DNA from: Nilaparvata lugens
Taxonomy: Eukaryota; Arthropoda; Insecta; Hemiptera; Delphacidae
Direction: 5' to 3'
Length of the DNA: 64,000 nt
NCBI RefSeq assembly: GCF_014356525.2
Contig: NC_052505.1
Location: 19,075,318 to 19,139,317 of the forward strand
Shown: positions 9,312 through 20,534 of the stretch, piece after piece
How the letters are laid out: each line of letters begins with the position of its first letter
Numbering within the stretch: position 1 is the stretch's first letter
Program-made: the position numbers and the translations under genes
Notes under the pieces: generated by a model
Seen by the model: only the letters and a program-made list of their open reading frames with translations
What the model was told of the DNA's origin: nothing
Databases searched by the model: none

Positions 9312-9860
9312 CTCATCAAAAAGCAATGAATGACTGAGAAAACCAGGCTTGATTTGAGGAAATCCATAGAGTAAGTGGATGAAATATACAAGTCAGTTTA
9401 CTCGCGAAAACTTAGAGCGTGCGAGGAGCTTGGTTGTTGGGTTCGGTGATGACAACCAAGCTTTTTGCACGCTGGTTCTCCCCGACAGGCAATCCCCTAC
9501 TGGTTAAGAGGGGACTGGTTGTCGGGTCAGCTTAGCTCCTCTCAGGAGCTCAGTTGAAGCCCCTCGAAAGTGGTTTTAAAAGGAGCTCAGCTTACAGGAA
9601 GCTTAGCTGTCGGGGTGCTTAGTTGTCGTCTACGGTCCCGACAACCAGTTCCCTCTTAACCAGTAGGGGATTGCCTGTCGGGGAGACTAGTTGATGCCAG
9701 CGTGCAAGGGGCTTGGTTGTCGTCACCGAACCCAACAACCAAGGTCCTCGCACGCTCTGAGTTTTCGCGAATAAACTGACTTGTATATTTCATGCACTTA
9801 CTCTATGGATTTCCTCAAATCACGCCTGGTTTTCCCAGTCATTCATTGCTTTGTGATGAG
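9312..9860. repeat. 550-bp imperfect palindrome
   Basis: The left arm starts CTCATCAAAAAGCAATGAAT and passes GAAATATACAAGTCAGTTTA, GAGCGTGCGAGGAGCTTGG and GGCAATCCCCTACTGGTTAA. The right arm has the complements in reverse order, ending ATTCATTGCTTTGTGATGAG. The centre is near 9580. Open frames on each strand here mirror each other and are not genes. 9861-10237 contains nothing recognisable. Confidence 0.75.
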
Positions 9861-10237
9861 TTATACGCTGGCCTAGTTCAACACTACTACAACTCAAAAA
9901 TCCAAGTTTTGAGAAAAGGGCAATTTTATGTTTCAAATTATTACTATGAATATTGTGCATTGCATATGGAATGTTGATTTCTCCCATGAAGTATAATATT
10001 CTGGAAAGAGGAAGGAAAGCTGAGTAAAATGATGTAGAAATCTAAAAAAATGATAATTTTTGAGTTGTAGCACTGTTGAACTGGGGCAGCGAATCACATT
10101 TTTCTTCTCCTTCTTCACATTTTTATCAGTGTCTCTTTCTATTTATTACTAATAATTCTATAAAAAAACTATCTAGTAGCCTATAGAATTAATAAATAAT
10201 ACTGAATTTTTTATGTTGATTGCATAATTCGGCTCAC

Positions 10238-10658
10238 CAACAAAAGTCTTGAACTGTTCCTTGGGAAAGCGAGGCTCGTCACGCATCGGCGTCGGCAAGT
10301 CGATGCGAACGACACCGTTCACGCCTCGCTTCAGGCCATCACTCTTCTCATCCTCCTCCTCCTCCGAATAGCCACCGCCTCCACCACCCCCCTCACCCTG
10401 CCCCGCCCCCACTCCACCGCCACTGACGCCCCCGTTCTTGGCCGCCCACGAGTCCAGAGGCAGCAGCGGCTGCCGCTGGTAGAGGTCGTTCTGTGTCATG
10501 TCGCCGCCTCCCGATGGTGGTAGACTGTTGCCTCCGCCCTCCACCGCCCCCGTCTCAACCAGCCCCACCCCCACCCCACCTCCGCCGGCCCCCTCGCAAC
10601 AGCTGATGCTACCGTAGTCGTTATGGCTGCCGCCGGTCGTTTTCGGGTCCAAAACCAT
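10238..10658 (-). CDS. Sphingomyelin synthase-like, N-terminal exon
   Basis: First recognised SMS exon. The start ATG at 10658-10656 lies one base after a clear acceptor (TGTGTTTCAG/G), so the transcript begins in an exon further right; either this ATG or one upstream may be used. The exon encodes 140 residues: a Gly-rich cytosolic region (ACEGAGGGG-like runs, residues about 20-110), QRQPLLPLD, an acidic patch SEEEEDEKSD, the positively charged GLKRGVNGVVRIDLP, then PMRDEPRFPKEQFKTFV at the start of TM1. The FP.E..KT..A junction is the usual border between the variable tail and the catalytic core in SMS proteins. No SAM domain is present in this exon, unlike vertebrate SMS1 and SAMD8. It ends at a GTGAGC donor (10237-10232), phase 1, matching the next exon. 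It is markedly more GC-rich than its surroundings, as expected of Gly and Pro codons. Confidence 0.88.
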
Positions 10659-10812
10659 CCTGAAACACACAACAGAAACGATAGAAACCAAATCTGAATA
10701 ACAACTAAACAACGCACTCATTATTGTGTCACACTTCTAAACACATAAAAATCAACATACAATATATAAATAGTTTTTCCAAGTTATGAGCACATTATTA
10801 TAAAACAAGAAC

Positions 10813-10978
<166 letters not shown>

Positions 10979-11239
10979 AGTAGCCCGTATAAGTGAAGTG
11001 ATTTTATAAATCAAGAACTTTATGTAGTTAGCCTACTAGTAAAAGCGGCCACTACGACAGGGCATGTGTGTTGAACATGAGTGTACACACATGCTCATCA
11101 TGCAAGTTGTTGTTTCATCAGCTAACGGTTTCCAATGAAGAGCAGCTATTTGAAAAGAGATTTTTACATGAAATAAACAACCATTAACAATACATAAACA
11201 AATGAAAAATCTTTTATCTCAATTTCTTATGCAATTTCA

Positions 11240-11500
11240 AAGTTACATGCTATATCCTGGAAAAGGACGAAGGAGTGAGTCAATTTTGTTGTTCAACGAA
11301 CTTGACCTGTAAAAAGGTTTGAAGAATACCTGTTCAAAATTTGAAGCTGATTGATCAATTCTTTCCAAATTTACAGTAGAACATACATTTTGGATTTGTG
11401 GGAGTTTTGGTGGATAATTTATGATAGTATGTAAACAGGCGGACAAGGAATTAGGCCTTTAGTAAGTCAAAAGTGAGAACTCGCTAACGCTCCTTCAGTT
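11240..11500 (+). mobile_element. Copy of the GGACGAAGGAGTGAG unit
   Basis: It shares GGACGAAGGAGTGAGTCAAT, CGAACTTGACCTGTAAAAAGG, GATTGATCAATTCTTTCC, GGCGGACAAGG and GTCAAAAGTGAGAACTCGCT with the tandem copies at 4960-5850. An extra block (TTTTGGATTTGTGGGAGTTT) interrupts it. Confidence 0.6.
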
Positions 11501-11597
11501 ATTATTTACTTCAGACATTAGCAATAGGAATCCCCTAAATTGGCACAAGTACCTTCAAATTACTCTACAAATAAGAATGATAATTACATATTTCTAG

Positions 11598-11666
11598 ATT
11601 TTTTGTTCTCCGATTGGCTGACTAACAGCTGTTTCCCGAACGCCATCCCAATCAGCCAATCGGAGA
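11598..11666. repeat. Inverted repeat with two CCAAT-type words
   Basis: CTCCGATTGGCTGA and its exact complement TCAGCCAATCGGAG flank 40 bases. A promoter role through CCAAT-box binding is possible but nothing else supports it. Confidence 0.4.
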
Positions 11667-12186
11667 GCTTTCCTGTCCTGCCGACTCTTCTGAAAAAACC
11701 TCTTCATGTGGCTTGGCCCAAAAGCTTGTCTCTCCACTACTGACTTTCCCGGACAGCGACGAAATTATCAACAGCAGTTGTGAATTAACAATAGAAACAG
11801 CAAAAAGAAGAAAGATATTCTCAATCATATATCAGTGAGAGAAGAACAGAGTTGGCAAGGCAGGAAGCTATTCGTTTGGCAGTTTGGGTCGACCCCTGAA
11901 AAATCGCTTCATGTGGTCTGGCATTTTACATTTTTCAATTTGTTCAATTTCTTATTTCAGAGCTCTTTATGCGTGTGAATCTGTCTTTCAAATCAGAAAT
12001 TAAAACAAGACAGATCAGTGAGCAAAACAAAAAGACGGCCCATAAGATCTATTATAAATAAAGGCTATCAAAAGGATGGAGTCTGGAGAATTACAACCAA
12101 TGAGACTGTTATGAGGAAGTAGAGCCCATCCACAATAGAATTAAAAAAAAACTACGAATTTCTCATTTTTTTCCATGTTCTGGGAA

Positions 12187-12450
12187 TTTTTATTTCCCAC
12201 TGAAAATTGATGAAATCCATGGACTAACCATCGTGAATCACACTGAGACGGAAAGTATTTCAGATTTGACTGGAATATCTCCTGAACGATGAGGAATATT
12301 ACAAATCTGATTCCAGATTCGTTCTTCTCGCATCAAATACCATAAGATCACGAACTTTGAGCGATTTTTATTTTTCACTGAAAATTAATGAAATCCATGG
12401 ACTAACCATCGTGAACCACACTGGGACGAAAAGTATCTCAGATTTGCACC
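12187..12450. repeat. Direct duplication, 177-bp offset
   Basis: CCACTGAAAATTGATGAAAT through AAAGTATTTCAGATTTG (about 12196-12270) recurs at about 12373-12447 with a few substitutions. 11501-12186 has no other recognisable content. Confidence 0.65.
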
Positions 12451-12552
12451 ATGGATTCACCCGCTGAAAATTGAGTTCAGAAACATCTTGTAATGCGCAA
12501 TTTAAAAAAAGATAAAATATTGCAAGTATTTCGTTGAACTGAAAAATCATGT

Positions 12553-12673
12553 TTTGGACTCAGGGGACCTTGAAACGTACAGAAAACTTGAAATTAGGGT
12601 ACCTTAATTTTTTTGGAAAGCAATACTTATATACAAAACCTTATAATAGGGTAATAGGGCAAGGAAAGTAAAA
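12553..12673 (+). mobile_element. 3' fragment of the CTGGTGTGG/CTTTCC family
   Basis: TTTTGGACTCAGGGGACCTT through GGGTACCTTAATTTTTTTGG to GGTAATAGGGCAAGGAAAGT matches the last 120 bases of full copies. The 5' part is missing. 12674-12889 is AT-rich without recognisable content. Confidence 0.75.
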
Positions 12674-12889
12674 AGGATCTTCAAAAAAAGGGTTGGATGT
12701 TTAGGATGACACTGATAAAATAAAAATAAACCACACACTTAAAACACACATATTCGATTTGCTAAAAATGCACAGGGAGATTCCACTGATGCAGAGAGAC
12801 GACAACGATCCGAGAGGATGAAAAATTAAATACTATCAAACAAAAAGCCTAATTAATTGGGAATAAAATAATAATCATAATCATCGTCA

Positions 12890-13155
12890 TTCAAGGATTA
12901 GGCTCTGTTGACCTATTCCGGCATTCATTTCTTCATCGGTCGTCCGACGCCTCTTCTCCCATCGGGTTTGTAGTACCAAGCTTGAAGTGGAAGTCTATTT
13001 GCTGGCATACGAAGTAGATAGTCTTCTCTACTTTTCTTCAATATTTGTAATAAAGACTCTACATTCAGTTCGGTTCTTATTACTCCGTTTCTTATGTAGT
13101 CCAACTTAGTGTAACCTTTGACTGCTCGAAGGAACCTCATTTCAGCTGCGTTTAA
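12890..13155 (-). pseudogene. RTE-type retrotransposon C-terminal remnant
   Basis: The minus-strand reading frame gives EMRFLRAVKGYTKLDYIRN, then RMPANRLPLQAW and GRRGVGRPMKK before a stop. This order (MRFLR..KGYT..D..RN, RM..NR.P, GRR..GRP.KR) is typical of the C-terminal end of RTE-clade and related arthropod non-LTR polyproteins. The frame lacks the usual W..H spacer and is truncated, so it is a dead fragment. Downstream follows CCTAATCCTTGAATGACGATGATTATGATT, the family's 3' end and tail, also seen at 29560 and, reversed, at 56521. Confidence 0.65.
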
Positions 13156-14446
13156 TAATAAAATTATGGTTTAATAATAATTATTCATTAATTAGCATTT
13201 GAACAAATAATGCAACTTCCAATTTATTTCCATCTGGATGAAGAAATATTGGGCTGCTCAAAAAACCAGACAGTTTCATAACCAAGGATGATTTTAGTTG
13301 ATTCACTCAAGTGGTCAAATGTGGCCAGAAAAGAGGAAAAATACCAGTGGAGATCATAAAAAGAAAATATACTGAATGTAAGAAGAGTTCCACTCTAGTC
13401 TATATTAGTTGAAACTGCAGCACAGTTCAATGTTGAATGCTCTACTGACCTAGTTTGAAGGGGGTTTAAAAGTGCGACAAGAACAGACTAATAATAATAC
13501 GAGTATATAGAATGAGGAAGTGAACAGTGGAAGGAAACGCTTTTCCTAAGCTGCTGCAACCTCAAGTGCATAATATTAAATATGTGACACTGGATGCGAC
13601 TCTGGCATGACTGTGCACTGGCCATGAATAATTCATGCCATGCCACCAGAGTCTAGAATTAATTAATAGATAAGCGACAAAGTTAACGGAGCACAACAGT
13701 GGAGGCGGAGTCCTGCTTACTCCACAGCCAATCACACCTGTGATTTGAATAGATACCATTTTTGTTCTAACAGATGATAATAATTTTATTTTGTGATTCA
13801 TTAAGACATCATGATTGAGGATTCATCCTTGATGAATAGTGTAAGTTATACCATAGAGAAAAAATAGTATAAGGAGATATCCAATGGTATAGGTTGTTCA
13901 TGTTCCTAATTTGTTTAGTAATGAAGATTATGTTATTTTTTTCTGTACGTTGACCACGAATACTGGCTAGTGTGGTCAACTTAGTTCCTGTTTTTTTAAT
14001 TGTAATTTGCTATGCTTTTGTGAAAAGGAATCAATAAATTTCATTTCAAGCTGATAACTGGCGACTACTGACACGTATTTTACATTTTCATGATGGTTTC
14101 AAATTCAATTCTTTATTATTGTTATTGAATAAAAGCTACCGTCCATCATCTACAAGTTTTTTTCAGTTTTATCATAGAGAAGAGATAGCGTAGGAAGATA
14201 TCCCATGGTATAGCTCGTTTGTTCCAAAATTCAAGCCGATTTTTTTCAACAAGCAAATTACTGTCGAATACTGACTAGTATTACTGTTTTGGCCGGGTGA
14301 GAGTGTAAGAAGTGCAAATTATGAGAGACTAACAGCGTCACATAGATTCCCGAAAAGGAGTTACTTGGTCTATCACCTTGATTTGACACTGAAATTTAAA
14401 ACATAAACGCTCTAAATCTTCTCTATCGCTATCTATTCTCTATGGT
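13156..14446. other. Intron/intergenic stretch, no gene seen
   Basis: No conserved coding frame. Two small echoes occur: ATACCATAGAGAAAAAATAGTATAAGG near 13850 and ATCATAGAGAAGAGATAGCGTAGGAAG near 14172, both followed by GATATCC..TGGTATAG. A short palindromic cluster (GGCCATGAATAATTCATGCC) lies near 13620. Confidence 0.5.
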
Positions 14447-14764
14447 TACACCGGGTGCGGCAGCGAAACTTCCTTCCATTCAGTCAGCTGATGTCGTAGT
14501 AGAGCAAGTTTTGAAAACCAATATCAGGGAAGAAATTGCTAAAATAAAGCCTGCAATGCTGGCAGGAGTCATGACAAAAGCCAGAAATCGGTTTACTCAG
14601 TGTATGGAGAATGGGGGACGTCACCTACCTGATTTGATATTCAAAACTAATTGAAACAAAACTTTACTTATGTGTCTACATCACAAAAAATAAATACTAA
14701 CTTTCTGATCCATAAAAAGTTTTAATATACTTAAAAAAAGGAAGTTTCGTTGCCGCATACTGTA
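14447..14764 (+). mobile_element. Transposon deletion derivative keeping the transposase C-terminus
   Basis: Ends TACACCGGGTGCGGCAGCGAAACTTCC and, as complement, GGAAGTTTCGTTGCCGCATACTGTA form inverted repeats of about 27 bp with TA at both tips. Between them a frame of about 55 codons reads IREEIAKIKPAMLAGVM..ARNRF.QC.ENGGRHLPDLIFK and stops. That pattern (IR.EI..I...ML..V....R...C....G.HL.D.IF) is the usual tail of Tc1/mariner-like DDE transposases. The catalytic part is gone. The ATG at 14442 lies partly outside the element and is incidental. Confidence 0.65.
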
Positions 14765-14992
14765 CATCCTGAAGTTGCTATATCATATGAGATATACATT
14801 ATCATGTGTCCTTAACCGAATTCCTTTACTAAATGGATGTCAATTCCCACAATCGGGATTAGCCTACATCAAGTTTCCAAGTTTGTCAAGTACCTATTTT
14901 GACAATCCTTGAGACACTCGAAGAAATGAGAAGATGAGCAATACATCAAGTTTTCGTTACAGGATGATACAAAGTCAGCTACACCGTTGCAC

Positions 14993-15455
14993 ACTATACT
15001 CCATACAAAATTACTTTGGACTTGGGAGGGACATGCGCAGAAGAGAAGGCATACAGAATAGAATAGAATGACTACCTTTATTTTTGACCTAGGAGGACGG
15101 AGTTAGGGCGCAGTCGGCCCTCTCTTACACTTAATCCTCAGAGGTAGGATTCACCTTTCTAGAGGTAGGGATCCTAAGGAAGTCACCTTTTTAGAAGTCA
15201 GTTTACGGCGGCGAAGTCACCTTTCTGAACCGGTCAACATTATCTAATGTCTAGTGAGTATTCAAGCGCTCATGTTAAACTTTCGGAGTTTTTCTCTGGA
15301 AGCATTGATTCTACTGACTCTAATCAACAAATTGGCAACTGCGCTTCTACCTATGACTCTATACCTCTATACATTACTGTAATTGGCTGATCTCCCTCCA
15401 TTTCTCTGCGCCGCATATTCCTCCAAGTCAGAACTAATTTTGTACGGAGTATAGT
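14993..15455. mobile_element. TIR element interrupted by a tailed insertion
   Basis: ACTATACTCCATACAAAATTA and its complement TAATTTTGTACGGAGTATAGT are the ends, followed inward by matching TTGGACTTGG and CCTCCAAGTC blocks. Inside, AATAGAATAGAATGACTACC at 15055 looks like the reversed tail of a minus-strand retroelement whose body (CACCTTTCTAGAGGTAGGGA) has no recognisable frame. Confidence 0.55.
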
Positions 15456-16373
15456 TTGAGATTAGGGAGAAATTAGCTAAAGGAAATTAAATGGCAATAT
15501 GCTATTATTCTTTAGAATTATTTGATTATTTTAGAATTGAATTTTATGATACTGTAGTAAGTATCCACTGGATTTTCTGTACCTTGACGTACCAAAAACT
15601 AGACGTATGGAAATTGCCTATCCGGGCTGGTTTATGATCAAATTAAATCTTGATGAAGTGAAATTGTCACCACCACAATCTACACGCTTTCATTGATAAC
15701 GATCAAACCAGGAAGATACTACAATGCTACATCACACTTATGACATAATACCTATTATATGGAATCAACAAGGAAATCCTCCTTATTTATATATTCATTT
15801 ATGTATTCCATTGACAATCACAAATCATTATTACAATAATTATATGATTGGGAGAAGACAACAGGCATAGCCCAAAACTGTCTTTCTCCCAAATTTTGAT
15901 GAATACAAGTTTCGAAAAGAGAATGAGGTTTATTTCACAATTACATTCCATGTATTTACAAGGAAATCCTCTCTATCGTAATTACATTTGGCAGACTTTT
16001 TCCTTGCAAGGAAAACTATACCAGATAAAACAATACCAGAAAAAGTAGCTATCACCACAGATCTAATCCTATGTTTATTTAGTATATGCTATCACAAACA
16101 GCAAGCGTGACCATGCATAAAATGCAATTCAGCAGGTAAGTCAATTATCGAGAGGTATGCGGAGACAAGTTGTGACCCATTTGTGTGATTCATGTCATGA
16201 TATGACATCAATGCATCACAAATGAGAACTTAGCTCAAGGCAAACCTAGTAGAGTACAACAATCAACTTATAAAGAATGAGATTTCATCACGCACATTAA
16301 GGCATAAGCTATACTACATATGTGACATTCTACATTTCCACATTATTTATGATAACTATAATACAGGAGTGTA
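15456..16373. other. No gene; one reversed non-LTR tail
   Basis: Around 15800-15895 the minus strand reads GGCTATGCCTGTTG after CAGTTTTGGGC, then a tail of AATACATAAATGAATATATAA, matching the family at 195, 49118 and 59360. The rest is unremarkable. Confidence 0.45.
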
Positions 16374-16584
16374 TCTATAATGCAATGTATAATGACGGAA
16401 AGAATTGGTTTATACATGTACGAGATAGGAAATTCGCGAATGACGCATCATCATGTCTGAGCTACTGGACTAATTGCATATGGGTTCTTAATTTACCGAG
16501 GATGGTTATAGGCCCATTTTAAATTTTTCAAGATTCCAGTAGGTCAAGTTTTCAGTTTGTCAAGTTTACAATTAGACCTGCTAG
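16374..16584 (+). mobile_element. Helitron-like short element, copy 1 of a tandem pair
   Basis: It begins TCTATAATGCAATGTATAAT, contains the family landmarks GACGCATCATCATGTCTGAG and CTACTGGACTAATTGCAT, and ends GACCTGCTAG followed by T. TC at the 5' end, CTAG at the 3' end and a T behind are Helitron hallmarks. There are no inverted terminal repeats. Confidence 0.65.
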
Positions 16585-16800
16585 TCTATACTATAATAAA
16601 GTAAAGAACTGGCTTATACACGAACGGGATAGGAAAGTTATGTTTGACGCATCATCACGTCTGAACTACTGGACTGATTAACTCGAAACTTTGCATATAG
16701 ATTCTTCATTAACCGAAGCTGGTTATAGGCCTATTTCCAATTTTTCAAAATTTCATTACGTGAAGTTTTCAGTTTATCAAGTTTTTTAATTTGTTATGCT
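16585..16800 (+). mobile_element. Helitron-like short element, copy 2 of a tandem pair
   Basis: It starts TCTATACTATAATAAAGTAA on the base after the CTAG of copy 1, with no base between them. It continues through CTGAACTACTGGACTGATTAA and TCAAGTTTTTTAATTTG, but the CTAG end is lost. Confidence 0.6.
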
Positions 16801-16859
16801 TCCAGTTGTTGTATAGAAACAGCTGAACATTACCTTTAAAAGGGAAATTAGATATTCAG

Positions 16860-17150
16860 CTGTATGTAAATTTTCTGTATTATTGTTGAATAAAATTAAT
16901 ATTCTATTCTAATATGAATATTCTATTCTATTCTATTCTAGATGATAGGTATGATTGGGGATCCTATACGAGTAAAAATTACTGATTTTCCGCCATCTTG
17001 GAACCGCCATTTTGAATCAAACTTCTTTTTTTTAATTGGAAGGTGGTCACATGGTACATGATTTCGATACAGAATTTCAAGAGAAAATAAATGGTGAAAA
17101 CTGCACATCGATAACTCAAAACGTTCAAAATTCAAGATACTGATGAACCA
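16860..17150. mobile_element. Retroelement tail plus MITE fragment
   Basis: 16900-16940 is (TATTC)n following AATAAAATTAATATTC, a retroelement-type tail. 16985-17110 (CCGCCATCTTGGAACCGCC, GGAAGGTGGTCACATGG, GATTTCGATACAGAATTTCA) matches one arm of the foldback at 56991-57591. Confidence 0.55.
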
Positions 17151-17165
17151 TTCATCTATCCATCA

Positions 17166-17395
17166 TCTATACTAAAATAAAGTAAAGAATTGGCTTATAC
17201 ACGTACGGGATAGGAAATTCACGATTGACGCATCATCATGTCTGAGCTACTGGACTGATCAACTAGAAATTTTGCAAATAAATTATTAATTTACTGAGGA
17301 TTGTTATAGGCACATTTAAATTTTTCCAGTAGGTTTAGTTTTTAGTAATATTCCAGTAGGTCAAGTTTTCCTTTGGACCTGCTAGTTTAAAATGA
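17166..17395 (+). mobile_element. Helitron-like short element, complete
   Basis: TCTATACTAAAATAAAGTAA at the start, GACGCATCATCATGTCTGAG inside, and GACCTGCTAG/T at the end; an A precedes the TC. 230 bp, non-coding. 17396-17950 has no recognisable content. Confidence 0.7.
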
Positions 17396-17950
17396 AATAA
17401 AACAGAACAGCAAATGGATACGACGCTAATGTTGTGATGTGTGGTTACATACCATACGATAAATACAGTAACAATTAATTAAGGCCCGGTTTTTAGGACT
17501 CTAATTAAAACTTATGGACCTAGAACCTATAGAATTTAATTATTCATTACATTTCATAAGTGCCCTAGAGAACTGGCCTAAGCCCATCAAAATGTTGATT
17601 GAAATCAATCACAAAATGATGTACAAAACTTAATGCACTTGTATTGATGCTTGTATGTATTAGAACCCAACATCCAGCATTGATTCTATAATATTATGGT
17701 ACTAATTGATTCAAGAACAAGAAATATGATGGGGAGTATACAAAAATTACTGATTTTAAAGTCTATTTTCTATATACGAATTTAAATAAATCAACTACTT
17801 TATCTGAATATCATTAGCTTAAAAAATTTTCCATAATAGTGAATCGAGTTACATGGATTTTCATAATAAATTGTTATCAGATAAGTAGATGGAATAGTTC
17901 GCGACTGAATGAAAAAAATCAGCCAAGAAAAATTGTAGCCTACCAAGCTT

Positions 17951-18181
17951 CTATAGTGCGGTCCACGTTATAATGGCAGTATTTGATTAACTTTGATGTT
18001 GCTATCCTTGTCTATCATTCCACAAAATAGGTGATACTATCCTTTCTTAAAAGGATTTTAAAAACATAAAAATGCCAAATATGTTTTTGACAATATGGAA
18101 ATATAATTAATTAAGGCGGAGAACAGGCAACGCTGCTCTTCTATCTTTATCCGCTGCCATTATAACGTGGACCTCACTTTA
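17951..18181. mobile_element. TIR element, CTATAG family
   Basis: CTATAGTGCGGTCCACGTTA and TATAACGTGGACCTCACTTT bound a 230-bp copy closely similar to that at 9053. 18182-18675 is AT-rich with no recognisable feature. Confidence 0.75.
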
Positions 18182-18675
18182 CCATGAATACGACATTTTA
18201 ATCCAAAGAGGAGATGTATTGAACCATTACGAGCCGATTATCATTGATAACATGTTCGTATTTGCGTCCCATCGTTTTCCCGTTATTGAATGCACCAATT
18301 AGCACCAAAATACGAATAATTAGTCTATAATAATATATTGGGTCTATCACAATAATATTATATAATAAAAGTGTTAACAGAATGATAACGTCTGACAGAG
18401 TAATTTTGCTGAATTCTGATAGACAGTCACAGAGACGTTCTTGTTCATGGAGTTTGATAACCCGAGAACTTGTAATCTTCTCAAAGGATTACAGACCTAT
18501 TCCAAAATGAACCATTGACAAATTGAAAATTTAATCAACTGGGTCGACTTGAAATCAAGTGTGTATGAAAATTCGATAAATGATAAAACAACTGAGTAAT
18601 ACTATAATTACATTACATTATATTTATTACATTCCTTAATCACAACATCAAATTAATGGAAAGAAATGGAAAGAA

Positions 18676-18911
18676 TTAATAATAATAAAGGAAAGAAATG
18701 GCTTATAAATAAATAAGGGATAGGAAAATTATTTTTGATGCATCATCACGTCAGAACTACAGGACTGATTAACTTGAAATTTTGCGAATAGATTCTTAAC
18801 TAACCGAGGATGGTTTAAGGCCTATTTTCAATTCTTCAATATTTCATTAGGTCAAGTATTCAGTTTGTCAAGTTTTGAAATAGTTACTTGTGGAGACGGC
18901 TTTCCTGCTAG
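18676..18911 (+). mobile_element. Helitron-like short element
   Basis: AATAATAAAGGAAAGAAATGG, GATGCATCATCACGTCAGAA, CTACAGGACTGATTAACTTG, and a 3' end TTTCCTGCTAG followed by T. The 5' TC is no longer clear. Confidence 0.6.
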
Positions 18912-19111
18912 TCTAAATAAACTAAAGTTTTGGAAATTGAACCGCTCAGAGCATTCTACATTACCACTAACATAGACAATATAATATTATTCTTCTAGTG
19001 TATTCTTACTATTACAGGAGAGGTGCCCATCAACTAAATGGGGGAACAAGCTAAGTGAATTTTGAAAGAATTGTTTTTTCATCAAGAAATTAAATAACAA
19101 ATTTACTCAAG

Positions 19112-20035
19112 ATTAAAACCCTCATTGTAGGCAACAAATACTATATAGTGAGAGAACCAATAGTATTTAAACTTTTCTAGTTTGGTAGTTCTTTGAATAA
19201 ATAATATATTCCAGGTGATGTGCCTATTACAAAAATGATCTACAAGAGTAGTGAGTTGTATTTTCATCGGAAAAGTAAAATAAAATTTGTTCTGAACAAA
19301 GCTCAGGCTAGAGCTACCAGAGGACTGTAATTTACTACTCAAATAATCAAATACAAACAAGGGGCAAAATTTAATCTTCAATTTGAGCCAGGTTATTTGT
19401 ACAGTTAAACTCTGCATTAATGAACAATAAAAAAAGAGAAAAAATTAACCAGATTTAATCCAATCTTGACTACTTGCCCTTCGAAGCCTTTATTAGGTGT
19501 TCTGATCAGGTTCAGGGTGGGATGAAATCTGGGAATAAGACAGGTTCTGGCTTCCGGGCTGTCTTTTCGCGTTCAATTTGCAGGCTATGCACTGTGTTTC
19601 GAACAAAGCTCAAACTGGATTCTTTATAAATTCAAATCCGATTCAAATTAATTCAATTCAACACTATTTATGCTGTTATATTCATAATTCACACACATGA
19701 CACTCAAACAATTATTTACAAGAAATTTCCGATCGAAATTACATGACAAAATACAAATTCGGTCTTGCACAACAACGGGGACGAGACAAGACAGACTGGG
19801 GCTTTAACATCGACAAGGCCAAAACAGCAGGACGGTCTGCGCTGGCGCAAACACAAGCCTGCTATTGGGAGAACTGCAGTCTGGCATTTTGGCGCTACAG
19901 TTCGAATTCTCTGGCCAGACCAAAATTTATAGAAAATTAAAACCATCATTGTAGGCAGCAAATACTATATATAGTGAGAGAACCAATGGTATTCAAACTT
20001 TTTTAGTTCAGTACGGTAGTTCTTAGAATAAATAG
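19112..20035. repeat. Direct repeats of about 90 bp flanking 740 bp
   Basis: CATTGTAGGCAACAAATACT with GTGAGAGAACCAATAGTATT (19122-19200) recurs at 19948-20030. The 740 bp between holds no recognised gene; two opposed open frames at 19716-19961 overlap each other and match no family I know. The repeat may mark a segmental duplication. 20060-20190 is an AT-rich near-palindrome (AACATATATGATAATATATGTT). Confidence 0.45.
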
Positions 20036-20334
20036 ATCTTAGGGCAACTTGCTATTGCATTCTTATCGTTTAATACATGCAATAACATATCAGGCCTCAG
20101 AGCATAACATATATGATAATATATGTTATGTATTATATAACTCATTATATTACTATATAAGTTATAACTTATTATTATATTATATATTGCCTCAGGGCAA
20201 TATGTAATAACAAGGAATTAACGTAGGAGTGGCTAATAATATGGAATTGATGTAGGATTGGCTAATAACATGGAATTGATGTAGGAGTGGCTGATTTAGT
20301 TGGAGTAGTAGTGAATTAGTAGTCAACGCCTCTA

Positions 20335-20480
20335 AAACCAAGTAGCTGTCTGATTGGTCGATCACTCAATGTAGTCGCCATTTTACCTCCATAGCTCACC
20401 AATAGGAAACAAGCAGCTCGACAACGTTACCTGCAAGCCATTGTCCAATGGAACTGCTCGTTGAATTTGGGGCGTGGCTT
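20335..20480. promoter_or_regulatory. GC-richer stretch with CCAAT-like words
   Basis: Within 150 bases are CACCAATAGG, CCATTGTCCAATGG, GTCGCCATTTT and GGGGCGTGGC. Such clusters occur in promoters, but no start-site signal or exon can be tied to it. It could be an enhancer in the long first SMS intron, or chance. Confidence 0.2.
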
Positions 20481-20534
20481 GTAGTTTTCACTAGCATAGT
20501 TACTCTTCCATTCCCATAATAATTATATTACTTG

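Noticed and set aside
10496..10717. Second open frame across the SMS N-terminal exon
   Set aside because: A shadow frame over GC-rich Gly codons; the phase-matched splice sites and conserved FPKEQFKT segment support the other frame.
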